Position numbers and translations under genes: made by a program. A stretch of DNA of 64,000 nucleotides, from contig JABLTJ010000015.1 of assembly GCA_013166775.1 (NCBI GenBank), positions 1 to 64,000 of the forward strand, written 5' to 3'. Of the stretch, positions 1 through 8,306 are shown piece after piece. The DNA is from Promethearchaeati archaeon (GTDB taxonomy: Archaea > Asgardarchaeota > Heimdallarchaeia > Heimdallarchaeales > Heimdallarchaeaceae). The notes under the pieces were generated by a model. The model saw only the letters and a program-made list of their open reading frames with translations. It did not search any database and was not told where the DNA came from. Positions within the stretch are counted from its first letter, which is position 1. Each line of letters begins with the position of its first letter.

Positions 1-1
1 T

Positions 2-523
2 GGAGAGTATGGTCAATTTAGTGAACCAGCAAAGAAATTTACCACTGTTTTAAACCAATTAGAGTTAAGAGTAAATGCACAAAATCTCAATGCCATATCT
101 AATTCATTGTACTATTTATTCTGGTCAATGGAAGACTTGAATAGTATACAGCAAGATATATGGGATGGCTATGAAGCTTTTAATAACACCGACTATCTTA
201 CAGCCCACAGCCACTTCTCTGCTGCGGAAGCATCACTTGACTCAGCTATGCCAAAAATGTGGAATGCCAGTTATTATATTAATCAAACAGAAACTGGTGG
301 AATGATCCAGTTAGAACTTCAATCTACAAGGGCTTCAATAGCAACAATATACTTTGGGCTAGTCCACATACAAGAAGATGTAAACTATATAACAACGATT
401 GCAGATGGTGGTGCTCCGTCTGGTCCTGAGATTACAGAAGTTGGTAACAGAATCACTAACATTTTCGCTACACTTGCAGACGTAAATACACAACTCCTGT
501 CGATAAATGTACAACCGGGATGA
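2..523 (+). CDS. Hypothetical protein, 5' end cut by the window
   Basis: The frame is open from the window edge, with no stop between base 2 and the TGA at 521-523. The gene therefore begins upstream, and the internal TTG at 107 is not a believable start. The visible 173 residues are mostly helical, with Asn/Gln/Ser-rich linkers (LNAISNSLYYLFWSMEDL, then a segment with SHFSAAEASLDSAM). There is no membrane segment or recognisable motif in this part. I do not recognise the family. The coding pattern and a T-rich terminator right after the stop support a real gene end. Confidence 0.7.
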   Translation, partial: GEYGQFSEPAKKFTTVLNQLELRVNAQNLNAISNSLYYLFWSMEDLNSIQQDIWDGYEAFNNTDYLTAHSHFSAAEASLDSAMPKMWNASYYINQTETGGMIQLELQSTRASIATIYFGLVHIQEDVNYITTIADGGAPSGPEITEVGNRITNIFATLADVNTQLLSINVQPG

Positions 524-532
524 CAAAAATCC

Positions 533-568
533 TCTTTCCCTCTTTTTTCTCTTTATTTTTCATTTTTT
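533..568 (+). terminator. T-rich terminator after the first gene
   Basis: Several runs of four to six T separated by single C or A bases begin about 10 bases after the stop at 523. There is no strong hairpin. Poly-T tracts of this kind are the usual archaeal termination signal. Confidence 0.5.
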
Positions 569-605
569 AGACGTTAAAAGAAAAAAAAACTTTATTGCCT
601 AAAGA

Positions 606-636
606 GAATACCTTTTTTAACAAATCGTTGGTATTC
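606..636. promoter_or_regulatory. 7-bp dyad upstream of the Glu/Val-rich gene
   Basis: GAATACC (606-612) and GGTATTC (630-636) are perfect inverted complements separated by 17 bases. They lie 27 bases upstream of the ATG at 663, over the expected promoter region. This could be an operator for a dimeric regulator or a leader hairpin. The arm length and spacing also allow chance. Confidence 0.3.
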
Positions 637-662
637 TAGCTAATGCAAATAGGGGTAAAATT

Positions 663-2096
663 ATGACTCCATCGAATGTATTTCTAGGTTATCATCATAA
701 TACTGGCGAGTTCAAAGAAGTAAAAGAACAAGCTAAGTTTCAACAAGTAATGGATTCAGATCCATCGGAAATCGGAAATAAATTAAGCACTCTAGGAATG
801 GATGGTGTTTTGATCTTTAATAGAGATAAAGACGAATGGCATCTTATTTTTGGAACCCATCTAGGACTTGTAGCCCAACGTACAGCAAGAAGAATGGCAG
901 ACAATATAAGCAGGTCTGGCTTTCTACTCTCTTCAGGAGAGAGAACTGGAGTAAACTGCCGGTTAGAACAAGTTTCTGAGGACAATATTGGAGATTTGTC
1001 AAAAACTGTGCAAGAAAAATATATTGAAACAGATTTAGGTGGTTTTCAAGGTGATTCTAGAGCAGATGCTTTTCCCAAAACAGTTCATGCAAGGACAGAA
1101 GTAGCGGAAGAACCAATATCAGTGGAAAAGCCAGAGGAAGAGCAAAAGCTCTTACCCCCAAGAGAATATCCTCCTCCTGGACCTGTGGTTGAATCTACAC
1201 CAGAACCTGATTTTACTGCTCCTGCCGAACCTGAACCTCTTGAACCAAGTACACTTACAATCGAAACTGAACCTTCAGTTGACGAGATAACAAAACCCGA
1301 ACCAAAAATTAGAGCAATTCCAGAAGTACCACCTCAATCTGTTGTCGAAGAGGTAGTAGACGAAGTCGTTGACGAAGTCGTTGAACAAGTGGTTGAAGAA
1401 CCAGTTTCAGAAGAAATCATTAGCGAGATCGTTGAAGAGGTCGTTGAAGAGCAACCAGTAGAAACTATTGAACGAGTTGTCGAAGAGATAGTAGACGAAG
1501 TCGTTGATGAAGTCGTTGACGAAGTTGCCAAAAAAGTTGCGGAAGCAGTTGTACAAGAACTAGGAGACGAATCTCTAAGAGGTACAGTAATGGAAGCTGT
1601 TGAAGAAAAAGTTGGGGAAGCTGTTGAAGAAAAGATAGATGAAGTTGTCAAAGAAGTCGTTGACGAATCCTATGAAGAAATGGAAGAAGAAATAGAAGAG
1701 GGTATCGAAGAAGCTGAAACAGTAGAAAAAATCGTCGAAGAAGTCGTTGACGAAGTCGTTGAAGAGATAAAAGAAGAAGTTACCGAAGCTATTGAAGAGA
1801 TAATCGAAGATGTTATCGAAGACGTAGTCGAGGACGTAATCGAAGATGTTACTGAAGGAATTAGCGAGGATGTAGCAGAAGAAATTGCTGAAACAGTCGT
1901 TGAAGAAGTTGTCGAAGATATTTCGGAAACAATTGAAGAGGTTGTTGAGGAAAAAGTAGAAGAAATTGCTGAAGCTGTCGAAGAAGCTGTTGAAGAAGAA
2001 TCTAAAGATGCTTTTATTGGTATTTCTGAAGCTATAGAGGAAACAATTACCGAAACCGAAGAATCAGAAGAAGAATCCAAAGAAGATTACTTCTAA
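663..2096 (+). CDS. Protein with small N-terminal domain and long Glu/Val-rich tail
   Basis: The ATG at 663 has a good ribosome binding site (AGGGG at 651-655). Residues 1-120 form a compact-looking domain (GMDGVLIFNRDKDEWHL, then a basic TARRMADNISRSGF helix) that I do not recognise. Residues 130-225 are a Pro/Glu-rich linker. Residues 225-465 are almost entirely Glu, Val, Asp, Ile, Ala and Lys in short units such as VVDE and VVEE, mostly four residues long, as in a very acidic amphipathic helix or coil. There is no signal peptide or membrane segment. At the DNA level the tail is a run of near-identical GAAGTCGTTGAC units, so it probably expanded by slippage. A role as an extended charged spacer or scaffold is possible. 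Function is unknown. Confidence 0.75.
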   Translation: MTPSNVFLGYHHNTGEFKEVKEQAKFQQVMDSDPSEIGNKLSTLGMDGVLIFNRDKDEWHLIFGTHLGLVAQRTARRMADNISRSGFLLSSGERTGVNCRLEQVSEDNIGDLSKTVQEKYIETDLGGFQGDSRADAFPKTVHARTEVAEEPISVEKPEEEQKLLPPREYPPPGPVVESTPEPDFTAPAEPEPLEPSTLTIETEPSVDEITKPEPKIRAIPEVPPQSVVEEVVDEVVDEVVEQVVEEPVSEEIISEIVEEVVEEQPVETIERVVEEIVDEVVDEVVDEVAKKVAEAVVQELGDESLRGTVMEAVEEKVGEAVEEKIDEVVKEVVDESYEEMEEEIEEGIEEAETVEKIVEEVVDEVVEEIKEEVTEAIEEIIEDVIEDVVEDVIEDVTEGISEDVAEEIAETVVEEVVEDISETIEEVVEEKVEEIAEAVEEAVEEESKDAFIGISEAIEETITETEESEEESKEDYF

Positions 2097-2098
2097 AA

Positions 2099-2126
2099 TT
2101 TTTTTCTTTTTTATTTTCTTTTTTTA
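2099..2126 (+). terminator. T-rich terminator
   Basis: Runs of seven, six and seven or more T begin directly after the stop codon at 2094-2096. This is an archaeal-type terminator that separates the Glu/Val-rich gene from the mobA-like gene. Confidence 0.55.
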
Positions 2127-2137
2127 GACAAAAGTAA

Positions 2138-2150
2138 TTTATAGAAATAA
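2138..2150 (+). promoter_or_regulatory. TATA-like promoter of the mobA-like gene
   Basis: TTTATAGAAATAA begins 28 bases upstream of the ATG at 2166. That is the spacing expected when transcription starts at or near the start codon (leaderless mRNA). No Shine-Dalgarno sequence precedes the ATG. Confidence 0.4.
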
Positions 2151-2165
2151 TATAATTCTGAGATA

Positions 2166-3176
2166 ATGCATGATTCGGTTTTGACTATTTTGGCTGGAGG
2201 GTCTTCAAGAAGATTCCAATTAAGAAATAGTCAATGGCAAGATAAAGCTTTGCTTGAAATAAATCAAATCCCTTTGCTAATTCATTTATTGGAAAAAAGC
2301 AGTTCACATTATCAGGACATCTGCATTTCAGTGAATTCATCAGACAGAAAAAGAAATTATCTAAATATAATAAAATCTCATGTTCCTCTAAAGATACCGA
2401 ATTTTATAATAGATCATCAAAATACACAATTTAAAGGAGTTTTTTTGGGCATTTATTCCGTTTTAAATAATTACTTTGATAAGAACGTACAACTTATCCC
2501 ATCGGATAGGCCCTTTCTTGATTTTCTAGTTCTAAGCAAAATGAAAACTGAAAAATCTGGAATTAGTGTTTTACAATATGAAAATGGAATGATAGAGCCT
2601 TTACTTACTTTGTATGGATCAGACATTTACTTTCCCAAGGAATTTGAAAAATTATCTTTAACCAGAGCTGATGTATTGATTAGACTCTCGCTACATCTGC
2701 AAGTATACAATGCAACTTCAATACTCGAGAAAAACAATCTCCCTTCCTACATTTTCGATAATATAAACGTTCAAGATGATTTTACTAAAACAAGAAAAAC
2801 AACGTACAATATAGGAGAAATACACATTCCTTCTCCTAAAAAAATAAAGAGAAGTAAATATTCTGTTCCTGACTCTTCAACCAATGTGAATGATTTCTTA
2901 GAAAATCTTATAGAAAACGATAATTTCTATTTAGCTTTTCTCTGGAGTCAGTACTTTATTAAGAGATTATCAGAACCAGTTAGGGGCATTAGTAGTATAG
3001 GAAAAGAATGCTTAAGGAAAGAATACAATTACTGGTTGAATAATAATATGCCTTTTCTTGCTTTACACGCTTTGCAAGATTTAGTTCATTTTTTCCCAGA
3101 GGAAGAAAACAAAGCAACTATTCAAGAAATTATTAAATTGAAAACTAAAATAAAAGTAAAATCTAGAAAAATGTGA
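2166..3176 (+). CDS. mobA: MobA-like molybdenum cofactor nucleotidyltransferase with extra C-terminal domain
   Basis: MobA transfers GMP from GTP to Mo-molybdopterin to make the guanine dinucleotide cofactor. The N-terminal 200 residues fit this GT-A-like nucleotidyltransferase family: ILAGGSSRRF near the start, a downstream DKALLEI lysine, and IPSDRPFLDF near residue 117, which matches the metal-binding CDMPFL segment. The loop between LAGGSSRRF and DKALL is longer than usual. About 120 residues follow the catalytic domain (SVPDSSTNVNDFLENL to the end). They are helical, not part of ordinary MobA, and unrecognised. The gene ends 23 bases from the end of the convergent molybdopterin formate dehydrogenase, which would use the product. 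CTP- or other NTP-transferring relatives (MocA, IspD) are alternatives, but the neighbour favours MobA. Confidence 0.72.
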   Translation: MHDSVLTILAGGSSRRFQLRNSQWQDKALLEINQIPLLIHLLEKSSSHYQDICISVNSSDRKRNYLNIIKSHVPLKIPNFIIDHQNTQFKGVFLGIYSVLNNYFDKNVQLIPSDRPFLDFLVLSKMKTEKSGISVLQYENGMIEPLLTLYGSDIYFPKEFEKLSLTRADVLIRLSLHLQVYNATSILEKNNLPSYIFDNINVQDDFTKTRKTTYNIGEIHIPSPKKIKRSKYSVPDSSTNVNDFLENLIENDNFYLAFLWSQYFIKRLSEPVRGISSIGKECLRKEYNYWLNNNMPFLALHALQDLVHFFPEEENKATIQEIIKLKTKIKVKSRKM

Positions 3177-3199
3177 TTAAACACATTTTTCAGAGAAAC

Positions 3200-5905
3200 T
3201 TATTTTTTAGAAACTTTAATCGCGCATACTTTAAATTCAGGTATTTTAGCATAAGGATCCAAAGCATCATTTGTTAGTATATTTGCTGCCGATTCTTTGA
3301 AATGGAAAGTCATGAAAACAACACCTTCCTGTATCTGGTCGGTGACATTTGCAACAGTTGAGACTTTTCCTCGCCTTGATTCAATGAAAATCTCATCACC
3401 ATCTTTAATCCCTAATTTCTGTGCGTCCTTAACATTGATTTGACTTCTTTCAATTGGTTTTCTCTTGTGAATACCTTCTACCCTGCGTGTCATTTCACCT
3501 GTATGGAAGTGATATAAGCTTCTGCCGGTAGTTAAAATCAATGGATATTTTTTGTCTGGTAGTTCAGCAGGTTCTAGATATTTGATAGTATGAACTTTAC
3601 CTTTTCCACGAGTGAATTTTTCTGTATGAAGGATTTTTGTACCTGGGTGATTTTCATCTGTACAAGGCCATTGTAAACCAATTTTATCTATTCTGTCATA
3701 GGTGATACCAGCATAAATGGGGGAAATTGTTGATATTTCATCCATTATGTCGCTTGGAGTCTCATAAGTTGTATCGTGTCCAAATCTGTGTAACATTTCT
3801 TCAATAATCTTCCAATCTTGCATTCGATTGCCCTTGGGTTCAATTGCTTTTCTTACTCTTTGTACTCTTCTTTCTGTATTTGTAAATGTACCATCTTTTT
3901 CAGCAAACGATACTCCAGGTAAAACAACATCTGCATATTTAGCAGTTTCAGTGAGAAATATATCTTGAACAACTAGAAATTCAACTTTATCAAGAGCTTC
4001 TCTAACATGATTAAGATTAGGGTCACTCATTGCAGGATTTTCTCCCATAATATATATTCCACGAACATCACCCTTGTGGGCAGAATCCATAATTTCAACG
4101 ACAGTTAGGCCTGTTTTACCATCTAGGCTGCAACTCCAGGAGTTTTCAAATTTACTTTGAACATCTGAATCATCAATTCTTTGATATCCTGGATAAACAT
4201 TAGGCAATCCTCCTAAATCACAAGCTCCTTGAACGTTATTCTGTCCTCTAAGTGGATTGACTCCAGCACCAGGTCGTCCTATGTTTCCAGTAATCATAGC
4301 AAGATTTGCAAGAGATAAAACATTATCAGTACCAGTGGTGTGCTGAGTAATTCCCATTGAATAAACAATAGAGGCTGTTTTTGCGTTAGCAAATATTCTT
4401 GCTGCATTCTTCAAATCTTTAACGTTAATATTAGCGATTTTGCACAAAACATTAAGAGCTGTGTTTTCCAGATTCTCTTTAAATTCATCAAATCCCTCAG
4501 TTCTACTTTGTATAAATTTTTCATCATGAAGGTTTTCTTCAAGAATAACTTTCATCATGGCATTAATTAGAGCAACATCTGAGCCTGGTTTGTGCTGTAA
4601 ATAAATTTCTGCATAATCTGCTAATTCTATCTTTCTTGGATCTGCAACTATTAATTTGGTTTTTTCCGTTATAACAGCTTGTTTAATTTTTATTCCAATT
4701 ATAGGGTGAGCTTCGGTCGTATTGCTTCCAATAATGAAAATAACTTCAGCATCATTTGTTAAGTCAGAAATACTGTTAGTCATTGCACCTGATCCAAATG
4801 CGCGGACTAATCCTGTAACTGTGGAAGCATGACACAAACGAGCACAATGGTCAACATTATTTGTCCCTATACCTGCTCTTGCGAATTTCTGCATAAGATA
4901 ATTTTCTTCATTAGTACATTTCGCTGAGGTTAAAACTGCTAAAGAATCAGGACCACTTTCTTCTCGAATCTTTTTTAGTGTACTTTCAATTAAATCAAAC
5001 GCTTCTTTCCAAGATGCTTCAACAAACTCTCCATCTTTTTTGATTAATGGAGTATCTAATCTATCCTGATGATTTACAAAATCCCAACCATAGCGTCCTT
5101 TAACACATAAAGTCATGCCATTAACTACATTATCATGATTTGAATCAACATAAGCTAGGCGATTTGTTCCTACATCTGAATAAAGATCAAAGCTACAACC
5201 TACCCCACAATAAGTGCATATAGTAGTAGTACAATGTAATTCTGCATCAACTTCGATATTCTTTAAGCTATGACTAACAAGGGCATCAGTAGGACAAAAA
5301 GCAACACAATTACCACAAGATACGCATCCTGATTTTTCAAAACTCTCACCATCTACAGTACTTGGATACCCCTCAAATTTTCCTTTTTCTAAGGATATAA
5401 CGTTACAAACTTGCAATTCATGGGTAACTCTCTCACAACGTCCACACTTAATGCAGTTTTCGTATATAAGAGAAAAGAATTCATTTGTTTCAGATAGTTC
5501 TATTGTTTTTTTTTCTCTTTCAATCTCTTCAATTGCAAATTTTTTTGCTAGTTTTGCAACTTCACATCCATCTGTGTTTTTACAAACATAGCAGTCTGGG
5601 GAATGCGATTCCCACATTTTAGTGATTAAAGCAGTTCTTGTCTTTCTTACTCTTTCTGAATTTGTATTAACTATGACATTAGCTTTTACAAGTTCCTTAC
5701 AAGAAGCATTAATTCTAGTTTTTTCTCCATCGTCAACTTCCACAACACAAACTCTACATTTACCAACAGGTTTCAATTCTGGATGATGACATAAAACAGG
5801 TATTTCTATACCATTCTCTTTTGCAACCTCATAGTATGTTTTCTCAGGGCTACATTCTATTTTTTTACCATCCATTGTTATTGTAATTTTCTCTATTTCT
5901 GACAT
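3200..5905 (-). CDS. fdhA: Formate dehydrogenase alpha subunit, molybdopterin/Fe-S (long NuoG-like form)
   Basis: This enzyme oxidises formate to CO2 (or the reverse) at a bis-molybdopterin guanine dinucleotide centre. Cofactor domains come in this order: an N-terminal [2Fe-2S] domain (CHHPELKPVGKCRVC), a cysteine-rich segment (CYVCKNTDGC), two ferredoxin-like [4Fe-4S] motifs (CIKCGRC and CVSCGNCVAFC), the catalytic-subunit cluster (CTYCGVGC), then the molybdopterin and dinucleotide-binding domains. The active-site segment reads ARLCHASTV, so the metal ligand is cysteine, not selenocysteine. The length of about 900 residues is normal for soluble electron-transferring FdhA. I chose the ATG at 5905; an upstream GTG at 5914 would add three residues. 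No beta subunit or hydrogenase partner is adjacent, so the electron acceptor cannot be inferred. A related molybdopterin oxidoreductase cannot be excluded. Confidence 0.88.
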   Translation of the reverse strand: MSEIEKITITMDGKKIECSPEKTYYEVAKENGIEIPVLCHHPELKPVGKCRVCVVEVDDGEKTRINASCKELVKANVIVNTNSERVRKTRTALITKMWESHSPDCYVCKNTDGCEVAKLAKKFAIEEIEREKKTIELSETNEFFSLIYENCIKCGRCERVTHELQVCNVISLEKGKFEGYPSTVDGESFEKSGCVSCGNCVAFCPTDALVSHSLKNIEVDAELHCTTTICTYCGVGCSFDLYSDVGTNRLAYVDSNHDNVVNGMTLCVKGRYGWDFVNHQDRLDTPLIKKDGEFVEASWKEAFDLIESTLKKIREESGPDSLAVLTSAKCTNEENYLMQKFARAGIGTNNVDHCARLCHASTVTGLVRAFGSGAMTNSISDLTNDAEVIFIIGSNTTEAHPIIGIKIKQAVITEKTKLIVADPRKIELADYAEIYLQHKPGSDVALINAMMKVILEENLHDEKFIQSRTEGFDEFKENLENTALNVLCKIANINVKDLKNAARIFANAKTASIVYSMGITQHTTGTDNVLSLANLAMITGNIGRPGAGVNPLRGQNNVQGACDLGGLPNVYPGYQRIDDSDVQSKFENSWSCSLDGKTGLTVVEIMDSAHKGDVRGIYIMGENPAMSDPNLNHVREALDKVEFLVVQDIFLTETAKYADVVLPGVSFAEKDGTFTNTERRVQRVRKAIEPKGNRMQDWKIIEEMLHRFGHDTTYETPSDIMDEISTISPIYAGITYDRIDKIGLQWPCTDENHPGTKILHTEKFTRGKGKVHTIKYLEPAELPDKKYPLILTTGRSLYHFHTGEMTRRVEGIHKRKPIERSQINVKDAQKLGIKDGDEIFIESRRGKVSTVANVTDQIQEGVVFMTFHFKESAANILTNDALDPYAKIPEFKVCAIKVSKK

Positions 5906-5929
5906 TTTATTCACTTAATTTTGCAATTG

Positions 5930-5949
5930 TGTGATAATGGTTGTGATAA
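5930..5949. promoter_or_regulatory. fdhA: Direct repeat TGTGATAA upstream of fdhA
   Basis: TGTGATAA occurs at 5930-5937 and again at 5942-5949, 12 bases apart start to start. The pair begins 25 bases upstream of the fdhA ATG. A T-rich TATA candidate on the minus strand lies near 5958-5970, so the repeats would sit around the transcription start, a position suited to a repressor. Confidence 0.35.
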
Positions 5950-6036
5950 CTAGGTATGAAATAAAAAAGTCTTTCGATTTGCTTTTCGATAAGATTTGTT
6001 TCTTTAAAGTCATAAAAATAAAAAAAGTTGATGTAG

Positions 6037-6079
6037 TCTAAGCAAATTATTTATCTAGACAATTATTCTAAACAATTAT
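6037..6079. repeat. Three tandem imperfect 13-bp repeats in the fdhA/methyltransferase intergenic region
   Basis: The units are TCTAAGCAAATTAT (6037-6050), TCTAGACAATTAT (6054-6066) and TCTAAACAATTAT (6067-6079). The last two differ at one base and are contiguous. A fourth TCTAG begins at 6087. They lie 60-100 bases upstream of the methyltransferase start, where an array of regulator half-sites would be expected. Two of the units carry the tetramer CTAG. Confidence 0.45.
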
Positions 6080-6139
6080 ATATGCATCTAGATTTTATGT
6101 GATTAAGTAGCCTGCATTCAAGCTAAAAAGAGGAAGAAA

Positions 6140-7180
6140 ATGTTAACAACACTTCATCAATTATACTTCAAAAACTCACAAAATATAAAAGAAGTTGAGG
6201 ATGAATCAGTTGATCTTGTTGTTACAAGTGGACCTTACCCTATGATTGAAATGTGGGATCAGCTTTTCTGTGATCAGAATCCTGAAATCGCTGCATCATT
6301 GGAAAAAGGAAAGGGTTTTGAAGCTTTTGAATTAATGCATAAGGAATTAGATTTGGTTTGGAATGAGGTGTGGAGAGTTTTAAAATCAGGGGGAATAGCT
6401 TGCATAAACATAGGGGATGCAACTAGACGAATAAATAATGAATTTAATTTATATCCTTCTCATTCTAGAGTCTTGAACCATTGTATGAAAATAGGTTTTA
6501 GCTGTTTACCTTCAATTATTTGGTCTAAACAAACAAATGCCCCCACTAAGTTTATGGGTTCAGGTATGATGCCACCTGGTGCCTATGTTACTCTAGAACA
6601 TGAACATATCATTGTACTAAGAAAAGGAGGAAAAAGAGTATTCAAAACTGATTCTGAGAAAAAAGTTAGAATTAAAAGTGCTTATTTCTGGGAGGAACGA
6701 AATATTTGGTTTTCAAATGTATGGGAATTGATGGGTAAACACCAATCTTTGAATAATAATAATGTTAGAAAAAGAAGTGCTGCTTTCCCCTTTGAATTAG
6801 CTTACCGTCTCATTAACATGTTTTCAGTAAAAAGTGATGTTGTTTTTGATCCCTTTTTAGGTACAGGAACTACAATTTTAGCTGCAATGGCATCCATGAG
6901 AAATAGTATAGGCATCGAAATAGAAGAGAATTTTAGAGAAATAATTCTCAAAGGAATAGACGAGATAATAGAATTCGCGAATAAATATAATAAAGATAGG
7001 ATTGGAAAGCATAGGAGTTTCATGAAAAAATACAAAGAAAAACAAGGAGTTCCTAAATACATAAACGAATTTTATAACACTCCTGTAAAAACAAAACAAG
7101 AAACTGAAATAGTGATTAATAAACTAAAAAAAATTAATCAGATAGAAGATAATCTTTTCCAAATCACTTACAATGCTTAA
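6140..7180 (+). CDS. Beta-class DNA methyltransferase (amino-methylating), orphan
   Basis: The gene encodes an S-adenosylmethionine-dependent DNA amino-methyltransferase. The catalytic motif comes first (TSGPYP, residues 29-34) and the AdoMet-binding motif last (DPFLGTGTT near residue 237), which is the beta-class order. Residues VTSGPYPMIEMWD followed by a large middle domain resemble, from memory, the archaeal N4-cytosine enzymes that modify CTAG. That assignment is tentative. The usual S/T-P-P-Y has Gly in the second position, which is odd. GAGG about 6 bases upstream supports the ATG at 6140. No restriction endonuclease is adjacent, so it is probably a solitary methyltransferase. The 225-base region shared with divergent fdhA contains tandem repeats and three CTAG sites. 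Confidence 0.8.
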   Translation: MLTTLHQLYFKNSQNIKEVEDESVDLVVTSGPYPMIEMWDQLFCDQNPEIAASLEKGKGFEAFELMHKELDLVWNEVWRVLKSGGIACINIGDATRRINNEFNLYPSHSRVLNHCMKIGFSCLPSIIWSKQTNAPTKFMGSGMMPPGAYVTLEHEHIIVLRKGGKRVFKTDSEKKVRIKSAYFWEERNIWFSNVWELMGKHQSLNNNNVRKRSAAFPFELAYRLINMFSVKSDVVFDPFLGTGTTILAAMASMRNSIGIEIEENFREIILKGIDEIIEFANKYNKDRIGKHRSFMKKYKEKQGVPKYINEFYNTPVKTKQETEIVINKLKKINQIEDNLFQITYNA

Positions 7181-7258
7181 CAATATAAGATGTTTTCTTG
7201 TTCGCATCCTCTAAATTTATAAAAATACTCCTAGTTGTAATCTTAGTATTAAGCAGAT

Positions 7259-8122
7259 TTGAATGATGTGTCAATTAAAACTAAAGTTGCTGTTATAGTA
7301 CCAAAAAAGGATCTTGCAGCAACAACAATATGGAAAATGTTAGAAGACATGTCATATTTTAGAGAATCTGGGAACACATTTGACAACAATATAGTTTTTG
7401 AGTTTGAGAATGCACCAAATGATATCAAACTAATTCATTCAAATAAAGATGGAGTTGAGAGCAATCATTTAGATAATTATGTTGATGCTGAGCTTTACAT
7501 TTTTGCAAGTAGGCATCGTGCTGCTTCAGGTACTCCAGCATTATTAATTCACCCAACAGGCAACTGGTCGAAAATCACATTAGGAGGAAGAGAAAAACAG
7601 CTTGCACATACATCAGGTTGGGTTTTGAAAGAAGGATTAACCTTTTTACAAGAAAAAAAAGATGAATACAATTTAGAAGACTTCAAAGTGGATCTGGAGG
7701 TAACTCACCACGGTCCAACAGAATTGAAAACACCACTAATTTTCATGGAATTAGGCAGCAGTGAACAGTTTTGGAAGAATGAAGCAGCAGCTTCTGCTGT
7801 GGGAGAAGCTATAATAAAAACAGCAAAAGCATTTACAAAAGAATCATCTTTCTCAGGAGAATACTTCGTAGGTTTGGGTGGAAATCATTATGCATATAGA
7901 TTTCATAAATATGTTAAGGAAACTGAACATGCATTCATGAGCCATATGGCTGCAAAGCATACTCTTGATGATTTAACAAAGGAAATGCTTTTACAAGCTT
8001 TTGAAAAAACTATTGAAGATCCTAAAGCTGCATTAATAGATAAAAAGGGTGCAAGATCTGAGCAGAGAAAACATGCTATTAGTTTATTAGAAAGTATAGA
8101 TAAAGAATATGTTCTAGTATAA
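7259..8122 (+). CDS. dtdA: D-aminoacyl-tRNA deacylase, archaeal DTD2/GEK1 type
   Basis: This enzyme hydrolyses D-amino acids wrongly esterified to tRNA and acts in the cytosol as translation quality control. Family hallmarks are visible along the whole length: FASRHRAASGTPALLIHPTGNW, LEVTHHGPTEL, FMELGSSEQFW, VGLGGNHYAYRFH and SHMAAKH. These His/Asp/Glu-rich blocks are typical of the zinc-dependent archaeal and plant enzyme, and the size of about 285 residues fits. No ATG is in frame near the start. TTG at 7259 and GTG at 7268 are both possible, and the overlapping ATGs at 7263 and 7266 are out of frame. It is transcribed in the same direction as the methyltransferase but with a 78-base gap, so it is probably separate. 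Confidence 0.92.
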   Translation: MNDVSIKTKVAVIVPKKDLAATTIWKMLEDMSYFRESGNTFDNNIVFEFENAPNDIKLIHSNKDGVESNHLDNYVDAELYIFASRHRAASGTPALLIHPTGNWSKITLGGREKQLAHTSGWVLKEGLTFLQEKKDEYNLEDFKVDLEVTHHGPTELKTPLIFMELGSSEQFWKNEAAASAVGEAIIKTAKAFTKESSFSGEYFVGLGGNHYAYRFHKYVKETEHAFMSHMAAKHTLDDLTKEMLLQAFEKTIEDPKAALIDKKGARSEQRKHAISLLESIDKEYVLV

Positions 8123-8306
8123 TCGAATAAATAGAATTTAGAAAAATCTCAGAACTCCTGAAAATACTCGTCGACTTCTATTAACTACTTCTTCATTTCT
8201 TCTGATATTTCTTGATCAAATTTAGGTTCAATAACATCATGAAAATCAAAAGTAAATAATAATTATTGTGGTTTTTATACCATGGTTTAGTTGATTTTGT
8301 GATAGT

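Noticed and set aside
1354..2000. DNA repeats in the Glu/Val gene as a CRISPR or minisatellite
   Set aside because: Units are short, in frame, without spacers and explained by protein sequence.
1334..2080. Two long minus-strand frames rich in Ser and Thr
   Set aside because: They are the reverse reading of GAA/GTC/GTT repeats in the Glu/Val tail. Their composition follows from the plus-strand codons, and no start signal exists.
3200..5905. Selenocysteine in the formate dehydrogenase
   Set aside because: The position equivalent to Sec is a TGC/TGT cysteine codon (ARLCHAS), and no in-frame TGA interrupts the gene.
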